NCBI GenBank assembly: GCA_015067925.1
Contig: SVLN01000004.1
Location: forward strand, 1 to 63,854
Direction: 5' to 3'
From: Oscillospiraceae bacterium
GTDB lineage: Bacteria > Bacillota > Clostridia > Oscillospirales > Oscillospiraceae
Length of the DNA stretch: 63,854 nucleotides
The notes under the pieces were generated by a model that had not been told where the DNA came from, did no database searches, and saw only the letters and a list, made by a program, of their open reading frames with translations. This document shows, in pieces, positions 1 through 9,837 of the stretch (the stretch's first letter is position 1; every line of letters begins with the position of its first letter). Made by a program: the position numbers and the translations under genes.

Positions 1-54
1 GCCATGAAAGTGGTGCGCCCGGCCATTGGAAGGCTTTTGAATCGAGGAAAATAA
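1..54 (+). CDS. C-terminal end of an unidentified gene (cut by window edge)
   Basis: The first bases read open in frame 1 for 17 codons (ending LLNRGK) to a TAA at 52-54, and a clean hairpin terminator follows six bases later. Position and terminator make it plausible that this is the tail of a plus-strand gene that starts outside the window. The fragment is too short to identify, and chance reading is possible. Confidence 0.4.
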   Translation, partial: AMKVVRPAIGRLLNRGK

Positions 55-59
55 AAAGA

Positions 60-84
60 AACGGTCGTGGAGTCCACGACCGTT
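60..84. terminator. Bidirectional intrinsic terminator between convergent genes
   Basis: A perfect 11-bp inverted repeat (60-70 and 74-84, core ACGGTCGTGG) has a 3-base loop. It has an A-rich left flank and a T-rich right flank, so it can end both the plus-strand fragment and the minus-strand gene at 89-379. Confidence 0.85.
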
Positions 85-88
85 TTCG

Positions 89-379
89 TTATTCTTCTTT
101 CCACTGCTGACAGTGGATCACATAGCTCGCTCTGCCGCGCCAGAAAAACTGCAGCTTGGCGGTATAGATTTCCTTGCCATCCAACCGGAAACGGATGGGC
201 TCCTGCTTGCGGAGGTACTTGATGGTATGGTTGTTCTGAAGGCAGTAGTTTTCAATGGCCGCCTGCATCACATAGACATTTGGGCGGACTGCGCCTTTCT
301 TGCCGGGGAAAGCATAGTCCTCGTCCAGGTCGATATAAAAGCCCTTGCGTTTGAGCTTCCACAAAAGGTTTTCCAGCAT
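89..379 (-). CDS. Conserved-looking hypothetical protein, 96 aa
   Basis: This is a 96-residue basic, aromatic-rich soluble protein with no signal peptide, membrane segment or motif I recognise. The start has a strong ribosome site (GGAGGCGAGG) seven bases upstream, and both ends are bounded by intrinsic terminators, so it looks like a real single-gene unit. The N-terminus (MLENLLWKLKRKGFYIDL) alternates basic and hydrophobic residues. I do not recognise the family and assign no function. Confidence 0.7.
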   Translation of the reverse strand: MLENLLWKLKRKGFYIDLDEDYAFPGKKGAVRPNVYVMQAAIENYCLQNNHTIKYLRKQEPIRFRLDGKEIYTAKLQFFWRGRASYVIHCQQWKEE

Positions 380-410
380 GTTCCTCGCCTCCGGGTATCA
401 TTTTAGCAGA

Positions 411-441
411 AAAACCGCTGTTTTACAACAGCGGCTTTTTT
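411..441. terminator. Intrinsic terminator overlapping the end of the PAP2 gene
   Basis: An 8-bp stem CCGCTGTT/AACAGCGG (415-422, 427-434) has a 4-base loop. Runs of A before and T after make it usable in both directions. The stop codon of the minus-strand PAP2 gene (423-425) lies in the loop, so the hairpin overlaps the coding end. Confidence 0.85.
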
Positions 442-953
442 TGATTCAGTTTCTCCGTCAGCTTCACCCCACCAAAGCCGCAGGCGATGCCCAGCACGGC
501 TCCGGCCAGCACATCCGTGGGGAAGTGCACCAGAAGATACAGCCGGGAGAAGGCGATGGCGCAGGCCAGCACCAAAGCCGGGATAAAAAGGCGGCTCTTC
601 CCAAAATAGAGCGCGGAGGCTGCCGCAAAAGACGCAGCCGTATGACCCGAGGGGAAGGAGGCATCGGCGGGCAGCTTGATCAAGGGAATCAGAGCAGGAT
701 CCACTTCAAAGGGCCGCAGGCGGCCAATCAGGGGCTTGAGAATCAGATTGCAGCACAAAAGATCCAGGAGCAAAGCCAGGGCGACGCAGACACCGAGCTT
801 CCGGGTGCGTTTTACGCACAGCAGCACCAGGGCCAGAGCGATCCAGACTGCTCCGGCATTGCCCAGGGCGGAGATCGCGGGCCAAAGGACGTTGCCCCAT
901 GCGCTGTGCAGGGAATCCTGTATCCAGTTGAGCACGGAAAGTTCCCAACTCAT
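423..953 (-). CDS. PAP2-family membrane phosphatase
   Basis: This is a 176-aa protein with about five membrane segments and the full PAP2 signature: KPLIGRLRP (about residues 72-80), PSGH (about 101-104) and SRLYLLVHFPTDV (about 135-147), which supply the catalytic histidines and the Asp. The family removes phosphate from lipid phosphates or undecaprenyl pyrophosphate at the outer face of the membrane. The start has GGAGGAAGACC upstream. It lies 17 bases downstream of the phospholipase C-like gene on the same strand, so the two are probably co-transcribed and may both act on lipid head groups. Whether it is a BcrC-type undecaprenyl-pyrophosphatase or a phosphatidate-type enzyme cannot be decided here. 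Confidence 0.9.
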   Translation of the reverse strand: MSWELSVLNWIQDSLHSAWGNVLWPAISALGNAGAVWIALALVLLCVKRTRKLGVCVALALLLDLLCCNLILKPLIGRLRPFEVDPALIPLIKLPADASFPSGHTAASFAAASALYFGKSRLFIPALVLACAIAFSRLYLLVHFPTDVLAGAVLGIACGFGGVKLTEKLNQKKPLL

Positions 954-970
954 GGTCTTCCTCCAAACGA

Positions 971-1540
971 TCAGGCAGTCTTCGCCTCGGCGCCTGCAAA
1001 CAGGCGGCTCAGAACTTCTGTTGCCACGGCAAACACATAGCGGCTGTCGGTGATCAGATCGCCGCCGTGGGATTCATAACGCAGATGGGTGCGGTGGATC
1101 AGCTCGCCAATGCTCTCAGATGGGACCAGCAGCTCCCGGCGAGGCGTCAATGGCCGTTCCAAGCGGGAGAGAAAGTGCTCCTGCAAGGCATTTTCATACT
1201 CACAGTGCACGCTCAAATCCTCATCGAACCAGTTATTGTGGGCCTGGGTAAAGGCATCGGTGATGTAATGGATCAATTTGCCCAGGCGGTAATAGCTGAG
1301 CACACCCCACTTGTCGCGGCCTTCCAGGCGAGTGGCCAGCCGTTCTATACAGCGGCGAGCATTTTCATAATTATGACCGCGCAGCCACTGGTATGTACGC
1401 GAGCCCTTAAGGTAGGTGGCGGGGTTCCAGTCCGGCTGCATGCAGCCCAACAGGAAGGCGCTGCGTCCGTATTTGGAAGCGGAAGCAAAGTATTCAAAGC
1501 TGAGTTTTTTGCCAAGGCCCAGATGGCTCTTTCTCTTCAT
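971..1540 (-). CDS. Zinc-dependent phospholipase C-like protein
   Basis: This 189-aa protein resembles the bacterial zinc-dependent phospholipase C / S1-P1 nuclease fold. Visible features are LGCMQPDWN near the N-terminus, GKLIHYITDAFTQAHN (histidines and Asp in a metal-binding helix) and a later HCEYE. These match the His/Asp/Glu trinuclear zinc ligands known for the family. No clear signal peptide is present, so a cytoplasmic location or alternative export is possible. The longer frame begins at 1585, but the start at 1540 has GGAAGGAG seven bases upstream and is preferred. It is followed by a PAP2 phosphatase 17 bases away, consistent with a two-step head-group hydrolysis pair. Confidence 0.8.
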   Translation of the reverse strand: MKRKSHLGLGKKLSFEYFASASKYGRSAFLLGCMQPDWNPATYLKGSRTYQWLRGHNYENARRCIERLATRLEGRDKWGVLSYYRLGKLIHYITDAFTQAHNNWFDEDLSVHCEYENALQEHFLSRLERPLTPRRELLVPSESIGELIHRTHLRYESHGGDLITDSRYVFAVATEVLSRLFAGAEAKTA

Positions 1541-1691
1541 TGCAGACGCTCCTTCCATAGTTAGTTGCTGCAAACCGCAACGCACCTATCATAGCACATC
1601 TTTTGCAAAAAGGGGAAACTTTTTGTTCGGTTTTCTCCACGAAAAAAGCCATCGTTTCCGAATAATGTTTGTCATTTTCACTTAAACACAG

Positions 1692-1727
1692 AAAAATCCG
1701 CCGTTTTGCGTTGCAAAACGGCGGATT
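1692..1727 (-). terminator. Intrinsic terminator of the rpmH-jag operon
   Basis: A perfect 15-bp stem (1695-1709 and 1713-1727, core AATCCGCCGTTTTGC) with a 3-base loop is followed on the minus strand by T5. It lies 12 bases after the jag stop. Confidence 0.92.
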
Positions 1728-1738
1728 GCTGGCAGAAT

Positions 1739-2677
1739 TTACTTGCGATTGTAGGAAACCACGATGCGGCGGTTCGGCTCGGTGCCGGTGGAATGGGTGC
1801 TCACATCACGGTAATCCTGCAGCGCGGCGTGGATGACATGACGCTCGTAAGCGTTCATGGGCTCCAGGGTGACGCTGCGGCGGTACTTGGCCACCTTGCC
1901 GGCCACCTTGCGGGCCAGACGCTCCAGGGACTCCTCGCGCTTGGCACGGTAGTTCTCAGCATCCACATTGATGCGGGTGCGCTTGCCGCCCTCACGGTTG
2001 ACGGCGTAGTTGGCCAGATGCTGGATGGCATCCAGGGTGTCGCCGCGGCGGCCGATGAGGATGCCCAGGTTCTCGCCCACCAGATCCACCAGGACGGTAT
2101 CCTCGTCCATGCGGTAGGCCTTGGGGGTGGCGTCGGATTCCATCTGCTCCAGAAGGCCCTTGATGAAGGCCTCGGCGCGTGCTTCCACGCTGCCTTCGGC
2201 GGGAGTGACGTACTCGGGCAGCGGAGTAGCTTCTTTCTTGGGAGCCGGCTCACGCTTGGGCTGCTCGGCGCGGGGTGCGCGCTCGGGACGGCTCTGGCGG
2301 CTCTCGCTGCGCTCTGCCTTGGGGGCCGCAGGCTTTTCCTGCTTGGGAGCGGCAGCGGGAGTGGGCATCTTGGGAACGGAGGAAACCGCAGGAGCCTGCT
2401 TGGCTGCGGGCAGCTTCTTCTTGGGCATATTGCGGGAGGCAGAGGACAGCGCAGCCTTGGGAGCGGCAGGCTCTTCGGGCTTTACTTCCGGCTCTGCGTT
2501 GGGATCGTCATAGGTGACCTTAATCTTAGCGGGAGTGGCGCCGAAACCCAGAAATCCGGAACGGGGATTCTCCAGCACTTCGACGGAGACGCTGTCGCGG
2601 TCCATCTGCAGCTGCTCCAGAGCAGCTGCCACGGCCAGATCGATGGTCTTACCGGTGGTGATAATGGATTTTTCCAT
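1739..2677 (-). CDS. jag: RNA-binding protein Jag/KhpB (SpoIIIJ-associated)
   Basis: This is a 312-aa protein with the three-part Jag layout. The Jag_N domain (about 1-55) contains the conserved NPRSGFLGFGATPAKI segment. A long Pro/Ala/Lys/Glu-rich linker covers about 60-165. A KH domain with the IGRRGDTLDAIQHL loop lies at about 200-235. A C-terminal R3H domain with RRSVTLEPMNAYERHVIH covers about 250-310. Jag/KhpB binds RNA together with KhpA and affects cell elongation and division. The linker is longer than in many relatives. It follows yidC by 23 bases, the classic spoIIIJ-jag order, and ends the operon at a strong terminator. Its ribosome site is AAGGAG. Confidence 0.96.
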   Translation of the reverse strand: MEKSIITTGKTIDLAVAAALEQLQMDRDSVSVEVLENPRSGFLGFGATPAKIKVTYDDPNAEPEVKPEEPAAPKAALSSASRNMPKKKLPAAKQAPAVSSVPKMPTPAAAPKQEKPAAPKAERSESRQSRPERAPRAEQPKREPAPKKEATPLPEYVTPAEGSVEARAEAFIKGLLEQMESDATPKAYRMDEDTVLVDLVGENLGILIGRRGDTLDAIQHLANYAVNREGGKRTRINVDAENYRAKREESLERLARKVAGKVAKYRRSVTLEPMNAYERHVIHAALQDYRDVSTHSTGTEPNRRIVVSYNRK

Positions 2678-2700
2678 GTTTTGCTCCTTCTTCAGCTTGT

Positions 2701-3897
2701 TTAGTTGTCACCCTTGCGGCCGGAGTAGCGCTCCGGCTTGTAGGCGCGGCCGCGGCTGTAGGGACGCTCCGGATCACCGGAGAAACCCTTAAGCTCATCG
2801 GTCTGCTCAGGCTTTTCTTCCTGGGTACCGAACTTTTCCTGCAGCTCGCGCTGCTGGTCCTGCTTGAGCTGCTTCTGCAGCTTCTTCTTGCTGGTATTCT
2901 CGGTACCGTCGGTCAGACCGGCGGCGCGGCGCTCAGCGCGCAGGCGGGCCTTTTCGGCCTCTTCGGCCTCCTGCTCCAGCACACGCAGGCGCTTGGCGGC
3001 ATCTTCTTCATCGTAGCTCTTACGGAAAATCTGATGCAGCAGCAGTTCCTGGCCGGCGGAGAAGACGGCCTGGGCAATCCAGTAAATACTGATGGACGCG
3101 GACATGGTGAAGCCGATGTACACGGAGAACAGCGGCATGAAGTAGAGCATCATCTTCATGGACTGGTTGGCCGTGGCGGCGGCGGAAGCGTCCTTCTCGC
3201 CCTTATCGTTGGTGGCAACGGAGTTGTTGAGTTTCTGAGACAGCATGCTCATACCGAACTGGCTGGCACCGGAGACCAAGGGAATCAGGAAAGCGCCGAT
3301 GGAAGCCCAGCTGATGCTGTCGTTCCAGAACATGAACTTGGGCGTGGCACTCAAGTCAATGCCCAGGAAGGAGAAGTTCATATCGATGATATCGGGCACG
3401 ACGGCGCGGATCGCATCGTAGAACTGATGGATATAGGAAGCGGCGGTAATCTGGTAGTAATACAGGCTGGTGTCGATGCTGACACCGTTCTGTGCCAGAA
3501 CATTGATCAGGTCCGTGACCTGGTCCTCCTGCAGACCCATGATGTAGGTCAGAGGAGAGCGGATGACGTAGTAAAGGGGGATCATGATGAGGATGGGCAG
3601 GAAGCTCCACAGGCAGCCGCCGGTGGGAGAGACGTTCTCCTGCTTGTACAGCTCCACCAGTGCCTGATTGTAGCGCTGCTGATCATCGCCGTACTTCTTC
3701 TTCAGAGCATTCATCATGGGGGACAGACGGTTGATCTTCATCATGCTGCGCTTGCTCTTGATGCTCATGGGCAGCAGAAGCACTTTGACCAGCAGGGAGA
3801 AGAGGATCAGGGCCAGGCCGTAATTGCCCACAAGGGCGTACAGCTGACGCAGGACCCAACCGAAGGGGATCATGATCAGATACTTAAACGGATTCAT
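2701..3897 (-). CDS. yidC: Membrane protein insertase YidC/Oxa1 (SpoIIIJ-type)
   Basis: This 398-aa protein has the conserved Oxa1 core without the large periplasmic domain of Gram-negative YidC. An N-terminal membrane segment is followed by GLALILFSLLVKVLLLP, the cytoplasmic hairpin with KSKRSMMKINRLSP, and later membrane segments to about residue 300. The last 110 residues are a charged coiled-coil tail rich in E, R and Q. No lipobox cysteine is seen, unlike Bacillus SpoIIIJ. The protein inserts and folds membrane proteins with or without SecYEG, and in spore formers also supports forespore channel assembly. It lies between yidD and jag. Confidence 0.97.
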   Translation of the reverse strand: MNPFKYLIMIPFGWVLRQLYALVGNYGLALILFSLLVKVLLLPMSIKSKRSMMKINRLSPMMNALKKKYGDDQQRYNQALVELYKQENVSPTGGCLWSFLPILIMIPLYYVIRSPLTYIMGLQEDQVTDLINVLAQNGVSIDTSLYYYQITAASYIHQFYDAIRAVVPDIIDMNFSFLGIDLSATPKFMFWNDSISWASIGAFLIPLVSGASQFGMSMLSQKLNNSVATNDKGEKDASAAATANQSMKMMLYFMPLFSVYIGFTMSASISIYWIAQAVFSAGQELLLHQIFRKSYDEEDAAKRLRVLEQEAEEAEKARLRAERRAAGLTDGTENTSKKKLQKQLKQDQQRELQEKFGTQEEKPEQTDELKGFSGDPERPYSRGRAYKPERYSGRKGDN

Positions 3898-3923
3898 TTT
3901 CTTCCTCCAATTGTCCGGTTGCC

Positions 3924-4136
3924 TCAGGGCACCGGATCATAGTAGTCGCCTTTGTGGAATGGATGACACCGCATAAATCGTTTGAAGGCAAGCCAACCAC
4001 CTTTTAATGCTCCATACCGGGCAATGGCCTGGCAGGCGTACTCGCTGCAGGTGGGGGTATAGCGGCAGCGCGGGGGCAGCCCCGGCGAAATGTACCGCTG
4101 ATAGAACCGAATGGCTTTCAAGAGGAATTTACCCAT
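3924..4136 (-). CDS. yidD: Membrane protein insertion efficiency factor YidD
   Basis: This is a 70-aa protein of normal family length. It has the YidD hallmarks: an N-terminal amphipathic helix ([15 protein letters not shown]), the cluster [11 protein letters not shown], and the end segment [16 protein letters not shown]. It helps insertion of membrane proteins at the inner face of the membrane. Its start overlaps the 3' end of rnpA by eight bases, with the ribosome site AGAGGAG inside rnpA, which implies translational coupling. Confidence 0.96.
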   Translation of the reverse strand: MGKFLLKAIRFYQRYISPGLPPRCRYTPTCSEYACQAIARYGALKGGWLAFKRFMRCHPFHKGDYYDPVP

Positions 4137-4485
4137 TGTTTGACTCCTCTTGCTTTAAGACGTTCAGTTTACCCGCCAGGGACAAATATGCCCGCTGGAG
4201 TTTGGAAAACTCGGCGGTCATCGCGCGGGTGCGCGCCACCACCACCAGATCCCAACCGGCCTCGAAGCGATCTTCGTTGGTGCGATAGATCTCCCGCAGG
4301 CGGCGGCGGATCAGGTTGCGTTCCACGGCTTTGCCCAGCTTGCCGGAAACAGTGATGCCCACGCGGTTTTTCCCAAGCCCGTTGCGCCGCACGTAGAGCA
4401 CCAGATGGCTGTTGGCGGCAGAGGTTCCCCGGTTATAGAGCCGACGGAACATGTAATTCTCTTTCAAGGGGCCGGAAAAGCGCAT
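4129..4485 (-). CDS. rnpA: Ribonuclease P protein component
   Basis: This 118-aa protein begins [20 protein letters not shown] and contains the family signature around [13 protein letters not shown], the RNR motif that contacts RNase P RNA. It assists the catalytic RNA (rnpB, not in this window) in removing tRNA 5' leaders. A TTG two codons upstream (4491) extends the frame, but the ATG at 4485 is correctly spaced from GGGAGGG and is preferred. The operon order rpmH-rnpA-yidD-yidC-jag is canonical. Confidence 0.96.
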   Translation of the reverse strand: MRFSGPLKENYMFRRLYNRGTSAANSHLVLYVRRNGLGKNRVGITVSGKLGKAVERNLIRRRLREIYRTNEDRFEAGWDLVVVARTRAMTAEFSKLQRAYLSLAGKLNVLKQEESNNG

Positions 4486-4588
4486 GAGCAAACCCTCCCG
4501 ATTCTTCCGGATAAATGGATGGGACGAACAGAAGTTCCTTCCGTTCGCCCCTGAACATCTTCAAAAGCGGTATCCTAAGACCACTGGC

Positions 4589-4723
4589 TTAGTAGCTGAG
4601 CTTCGCTCTGCCTTTTGCGCGGCGGCGAGCCAGAACCTTGCGGCCGTTGGCGGTCGCCATTCTCTTGCGGAAGCCGTGTTCCTTCTTGGCATGCAGCTTC
4701 TTCGGCTGATAGGTACGTTTCAT
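4589..4723 (-). CDS. rpmH: 50S ribosomal protein L34
   Basis: This is a 44-residue very basic protein beginning [20 protein letters not shown] and ending in an Arg/Lys-rich tail ([12 protein letters not shown]), a full-length L34. The ribosome site AGGAGGTGTCC precedes the ATG. It is the first gene of the operon, about 105 bases after a consensus promoter. It is normally next to dnaA, but here its upstream neighbour is hemW. Confidence 0.97.
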   Translation of the reverse strand: MKRTYQPKKLHAKKEHGFRKRMATANGRKVLARRRAKGRAKLSY

Positions 4724-4827
4724 GGGTTAGGACACCTCCTGTCGTATTAAATGCTCAGCGGTCTGCGGCTGGGCGCGACCGCGGCAAATTCCAGTAAATG
4801 CGCAAAGTTCACCCAATGCGCCCCAAC

Positions 4828-4857
4828 ATTATATCCCATCAGGGGCGGCACTGTCAA
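4828..4857 (-). promoter_or_regulatory. Consensus sigma-A promoter of rpmH operon
   Basis: On the minus strand TTGACA (4852-4857) is followed after exactly 18 bases by TATAAT (4828-4833). Both hexamers are perfect, consistent with strong constitutive expression of the rpmH-rnpA-yidD-yidC-jag operon. Confidence 0.9.
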
Positions 4858-4932
4858 CTTGTTTTTGCTTTTTTCCCGAACTTTTTCTTTACAATGGTGT
4901 TGGTTCTTGCCGGAGAACACCAAATGTTGTGC

Positions 4933-6114
4933 TCAGCGTCGGCCGCTCAGAGGCGCGGATTCCTGCTGGGCCTCCAGCAGCTGGACGATGAGCTGATTGG
5001 ACAGCAGCAGGCCCTTGGGCGTCAGGCGCCAACGGCCCTCATTCTGCACCGCAAAGCCCTGGCGTTGGAACTGCAGCAGCAGCTTTTCCAGGGGCGAGAA
5101 GGGCATCATAAAGGTCTTGTTGTACTCCGATTCCTCAATGCCCTCCGCGGTGCGCAGGCGCAGCATCAGGTATTCGCCCGCCCGCTCCTTCATGGGCATA
5201 GACTCGCACTCCGAGAGCACGATGCCCGCACCGCGGATGCCGGCGATGTAACCGTCGATGTCGGCAGCACAGGTAAAGCGCTTGCCTGCAAAGTCGGAGG
5301 CCGCAGCGGGGCCGAAGCCCAGATACTCGCCGCCGGTCCAGTACTTCATATTGTGGCGGCACTCGTAGCCCTCCTGGGCAAAGTTGGAGATCTCATACTG
5401 ATTGTAGCCGTAGGATTCCAGGGTGTCCACGGCGTAGAGATACATATCCGCCTGCATATCGTCGTCCGGCAGGTTGGCGCAGTCCTGATACTCATACAGG
5501 GGCGTGCCCGGCTCCACCTTCAGACCGTAGCAGGAGATGTGGTTGGGTTTTAAGGTCATCACGTGCACCAGGGTGTCCATCCACATCTGGCGGCTCTGGT
5601 TGGGCAGGCCGAACATCATGTCGATGGAAACATTTTCAAAGCCGGCGGTGCGGGCGTCGATGACCGCCCGGCGGGCCTGCTCGAAGTTGTGAGGGCGGCC
5701 CAGGGCCTTGAGCTGATCGTCCAGGTCGGACTGCACGCCCAGGGAAATGCGGTTGAAGCCCGCCCGGCGCAGGGTGCGCAGGCTTTTGACATCCACGCTG
5801 TCGGGATTGGCCTCAAAGCTGATTTCTGCGTCCCGGGTGACGGTGAAGCGGCGGAATATCTCCCGCAGGATGTTCTTCAGACCGTCGGCGCCGAAGAAGC
5901 TCGGCGTGCCGCCGCCGAAGTAGACGGTATCCACGCTGTAGCCGGGGGCCTGGCGGGCCGCCTCGCGGATGTGCAGCATGACGGCCTCCATGTAGGCGTC
6001 CATCTTGCTGCGGTCACGGCTGCCGCCCAGGGAATAGAAGTCACAGTATTCACATTTGCTGCGGCAGAAGGGCACGTGTACATAGATGCCCAGCTTTTTG
6101 GTGGGGGCTGCCAT
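4933..6114 (-). CDS. hemW: Radical SAM protein HemW
   Basis: This 393-aa protein has the radical-SAM cluster motif CRSKCEYCDF (CX3CX2C) near residue 17, followed by YFGGGTPSFF and a coproporphyrinogen-oxidase-like body (SLGVQSDLDDQLKALGR, NQYEISNFAQEG). HemW-type proteins bind S-adenosylmethionine and haem and act as haem chaperones; they lack the fourth extra cysteine pattern of true HemN. It follows lepA by 19 bases, the widespread lepA-hemW pairing. The start has GAGAGGAAG seven bases upstream. Confidence 0.93.
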   Translation of the reverse strand: MAAPTKKLGIYVHVPFCRSKCEYCDFYSLGGSRDRSKMDAYMEAVMLHIREAARQAPGYSVDTVYFGGGTPSFFGADGLKNILREIFRRFTVTRDAEISFEANPDSVDVKSLRTLRRAGFNRISLGVQSDLDDQLKALGRPHNFEQARRAVIDARTAGFENVSIDMMFGLPNQSRQMWMDTLVHVMTLKPNHISCYGLKVEPGTPLYEYQDCANLPDDDMQADMYLYAVDTLESYGYNQYEISNFAQEGYECRHNMKYWTGGEYLGFGPAAASDFAGKRFTCAADIDGYIAGIRGAGIVLSECESMPMKERAGEYLMLRLRTAEGIEESEYNKTFMMPFSPLEKLLLQFQRQGFAVQNEGRWRLTPKGLLLSNQLIVQLLEAQQESAPLSGRR

Positions 6115-6133
6115 GGGATTCTTCCTCTCTTTT

Positions 6134-7942
<1,809 letters not shown>

Positions 7943-8087
7943 GGGAGTCACCTCAAAGTCATAGCATTACATCTTAGTATAAAAGAAAACCGAAGAAAAG
8001 TAAAGATTTCTTTTGTGAGATCTGTGCAAAAGTGCCCTCCGTTTCTGTCTATTTTTAACAAATTTTTATTGCTCGCGCAAAGTTTCA

Positions 8088-8116
8088 TTGTACAAGTGGC
8101 GTGCATATGCTATAAT
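8088..8116 (+). promoter_or_regulatory. Sigma-A promoter of the kinase-like gene
   Basis: TTGTAC (8088-8093) is separated by 17 bases from a perfect TATAAT (8111-8116), about 50 bases upstream of the start codon at 8168. The rest of the lepA-kinase gap (7952-8087) is AT-rich and shows no gene. Confidence 0.85.
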
Positions 8117-8167
8117 TGCAGTACGCTAACAAGAGGCGAACACGCCGTTTATGAAAGGAGTGCGCGT

Positions 8168-8758
8168 ATGATCATCACCTTTGCCAGACAGTACGGTTCC
8201 GGCGGCCGCGACATCGGCCTGAAATTAGCCGAACTGCTTGACTACCGTTTCTATGACCGCGAGATTCTCGACATCGCTGCGGAAAACAGCAGCATCCATC
8301 CTCAGATCGCCAAACGCTTCGACGAGAAGCCGGTGGGCAGCCTTCTTTACAGCGCATTCGTTGCCTCCGGCGGTATGGACGAACAGCAGATCCCCCTGAA
8401 CCAGAAGCTGGCCCTGGCCCAGTTCCAGGCCATTCGCGATCTGGCCAACCAGGGCGACTGCATCTTCGTGGGCCGCTGCGCGGATATGGCCCTGCAGAAG
8501 CGCCCGGATGTGCTGCGCATCTTCCTGCACGCGCCCACCGAGTGGCGCCTGAAGCGCATTGTGGAAGAATACGGCATCCCCAAGGAGCTGGCGGAAAAGA
8601 CCCTGAAAAAGACCGACAAGACCCGCAATGACTATTACGAATTCTTCACCCAGAAGAAATGGGGCCAGGTCACCAACTTCGATCTGACCATCAACACATC
8701 CCTGCTGGGCATTGACGGCACCGCCGAGCGTCTGGCTGCGTTTATCAAGTCCCTATAA
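8168..8758 (+). CDS. Cytidylate-kinase-like (AAK6/Cmk-like) protein
   Basis: This 196-aa protein starts with MIITFARQYGSGGRDIGLKL. The P-loop variant QYGSGGRDIG is typical of the cytidylate kinase-like family found widely in Clostridia. The middle contains NQGDCIFVGRCAD and FLHAPTEWRLKRI, matching nucleoside-monophosphate-kinase fold elements. The physiological substrate is unknown, and the classic cmk gene is a different family member. The gene is monocistronic: it has its own promoter, the ribosome site GAAAGGAG, and a terminator 9 bases after the stop. Confidence 0.85.
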   Translation: MIITFARQYGSGGRDIGLKLAELLDYRFYDREILDIAAENSSIHPQIAKRFDEKPVGSLLYSAFVASGGMDEQQIPLNQKLALAQFQAIRDLANQGDCIFVGRCADMALQKRPDVLRIFLHAPTEWRLKRIVEEYGIPKELAEKTLKKTDKTRNDYYEFFTQKKWGQVTNFDLTINTSLLGIDGTAERLAAFIKSL

Positions 8759-8766
8759 AAAGATAG

Positions 8767-8795
8767 AAAAAAGCCGCCGATCGGCGGCTTTTTTA
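8767..8795. terminator. Bidirectional intrinsic terminator
   Basis: A perfect palindrome AAGCCGCCGATCGGCGGCTT (8771-8790) is flanked by A-rich and T-rich runs. It separates the convergent kinase-like gene and spoIIP. Confidence 0.9.
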
Positions 8796-9764
8796 TTTTC
8801 CCAGAAGCTCTGCCACGGCGTCCGCCAGGACCTCCGCCGATTGCAGCACTTCCCGCAGGGTATTGCCCGCCGCTCCCATTTCGATGAGCAGCATGCCTGG
8901 GGCCAGATCCTGGTTGAAGCGCTCCGTGCGCAGGTCCATGTCCCGGCACAGGCCGGGCAGACTACGGTTCAGAAGGGCTTGCAGCTGAGCGGCGCAGCTG
9001 AAATTCTTCTGCCAGTTCGGATGATGAAGGCCGCCCTCGTCCGTGCCCACCACCAGCATCACCCTGGCGTAGTCCGCCTCCCCCACCGTCACGGTGGGGG
9101 CAAAGGCCGAGCCATCGGGATTCAGGGCCGCGTCCCGGTGCAGATCGATCACCAAATCGATGCCGGGATTCTCCTTTAAATAACCCTCCACCGCAGCGCG
9201 GCTGGCGGTGTAAGCCCCGGCGAAGCTCAGTTTGTCGTGCATGGTCTCATCGTGGAGCACCGTAACGCCCCGCTCTTCCAGGCGTTGCTTCAATTCCCGG
9301 CCGACCCGCACCACGGAATACGCTGCATCGGTGGTGCGCAGCTCATCCGCGCCGTCGTATTCCCAGCCCGCCTCGGCGGTATAGCTCTCGGTGCCGTGGG
9401 TGTGCACGATGAGCACCGAGGGCGCGGCATCCGCCTCCTGCCGCCAGAGCCCGGACAGGGCCTTCTCCACATCGGGACGGTATGTACTCATTCCGCCAAT
9501 GTGAATGCCGGCGGCATCGGATGCCTGGAAGGTGGGAAGCACAACGGGCTCCTCCACCACCGGCGCCGCCGGCGGCGGGAGCGTTTTGACCGGCTGCGGC
9601 GTCAGCTCCGGACGGAGGGAGATCGTTTCCATCCGCCCAGGTTCCTCCGTTGCAGGCTGCTCCCCCGCCGCACCCCAGGACAGGAAAAAGCGCACCAGCA
9701 CCGCGCTGACGAGCACCGTCATCACAAAGCCTGTCCGCACCCGATTGTTGCTGCGAAGAAGCAT
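8793..9764 (-). CDS. spoIIP: Stage II sporulation protein P
   Basis: This is a 323-aa cell-wall hydrolase. It has an N-terminal membrane anchor (TGFVMTVLVSAVLVRFFL), a Pro/Glu-rich spacer, and the SpoIIP catalytic domain with VLIVHTHGTESYT, IDLVIDLHRDA and the closing MLLIEMGAAGNT. SpoIIP is an amidase/endopeptidase working with SpoIID and SpoIIM during forespore engulfment, in the mother-cell membrane. Three consecutive ATGs follow GGGGAGGG. The third (9764) has the best spacing and is used; 9767 and 9770 are alternatives. This gene is direct evidence for a spore-forming lineage. Confidence 0.93.
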   Translation of the reverse strand: MLLRSNNRVRTGFVMTVLVSAVLVRFFLSWGAAGEQPATEEPGRMETISLRPELTPQPVKTLPPPAAPVVEEPVVLPTFQASDAAGIHIGGMSTYRPDVEKALSGLWRQEADAAPSVLIVHTHGTESYTAEAGWEYDGADELRTTDAAYSVVRVGRELKQRLEERGVTVLHDETMHDKLSFAGAYTASRAAVEGYLKENPGIDLVIDLHRDAALNPDGSAFAPTVTVGEADYARVMLVVGTDEGGLHHPNWQKNFSCAAQLQALLNRSLPGLCRDMDLRTERFNQDLAPGMLLIEMGAAGNTLREVLQSAEVLADAVAELLGK

Positions 9765-9801
9765 CATCATCCCTCCCCGGCCATCGTAGCAGAAATGGCG
9801 C

Positions 9802-9834
9802 AAAAAACCCCACGAAGCTTGGCTTCGTGGGGTT
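9802..9834 (-). terminator. Intrinsic terminator of tadA
   Basis: A 13-bp perfect stem (9806-9818 and 9822-9834) with a TTG loop is followed on the minus strand by T6. It separates tadA from spoIIP. Confidence 0.92.
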
Positions 9835-9837
9835 CTG

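Noticed and set aside
4724-4932. Possible replication origin next to rpmH
   Set aside because: No TTATCCACA-type DnaA boxes or dnaA gene are present; the gap is explained by the rpmH promoter.
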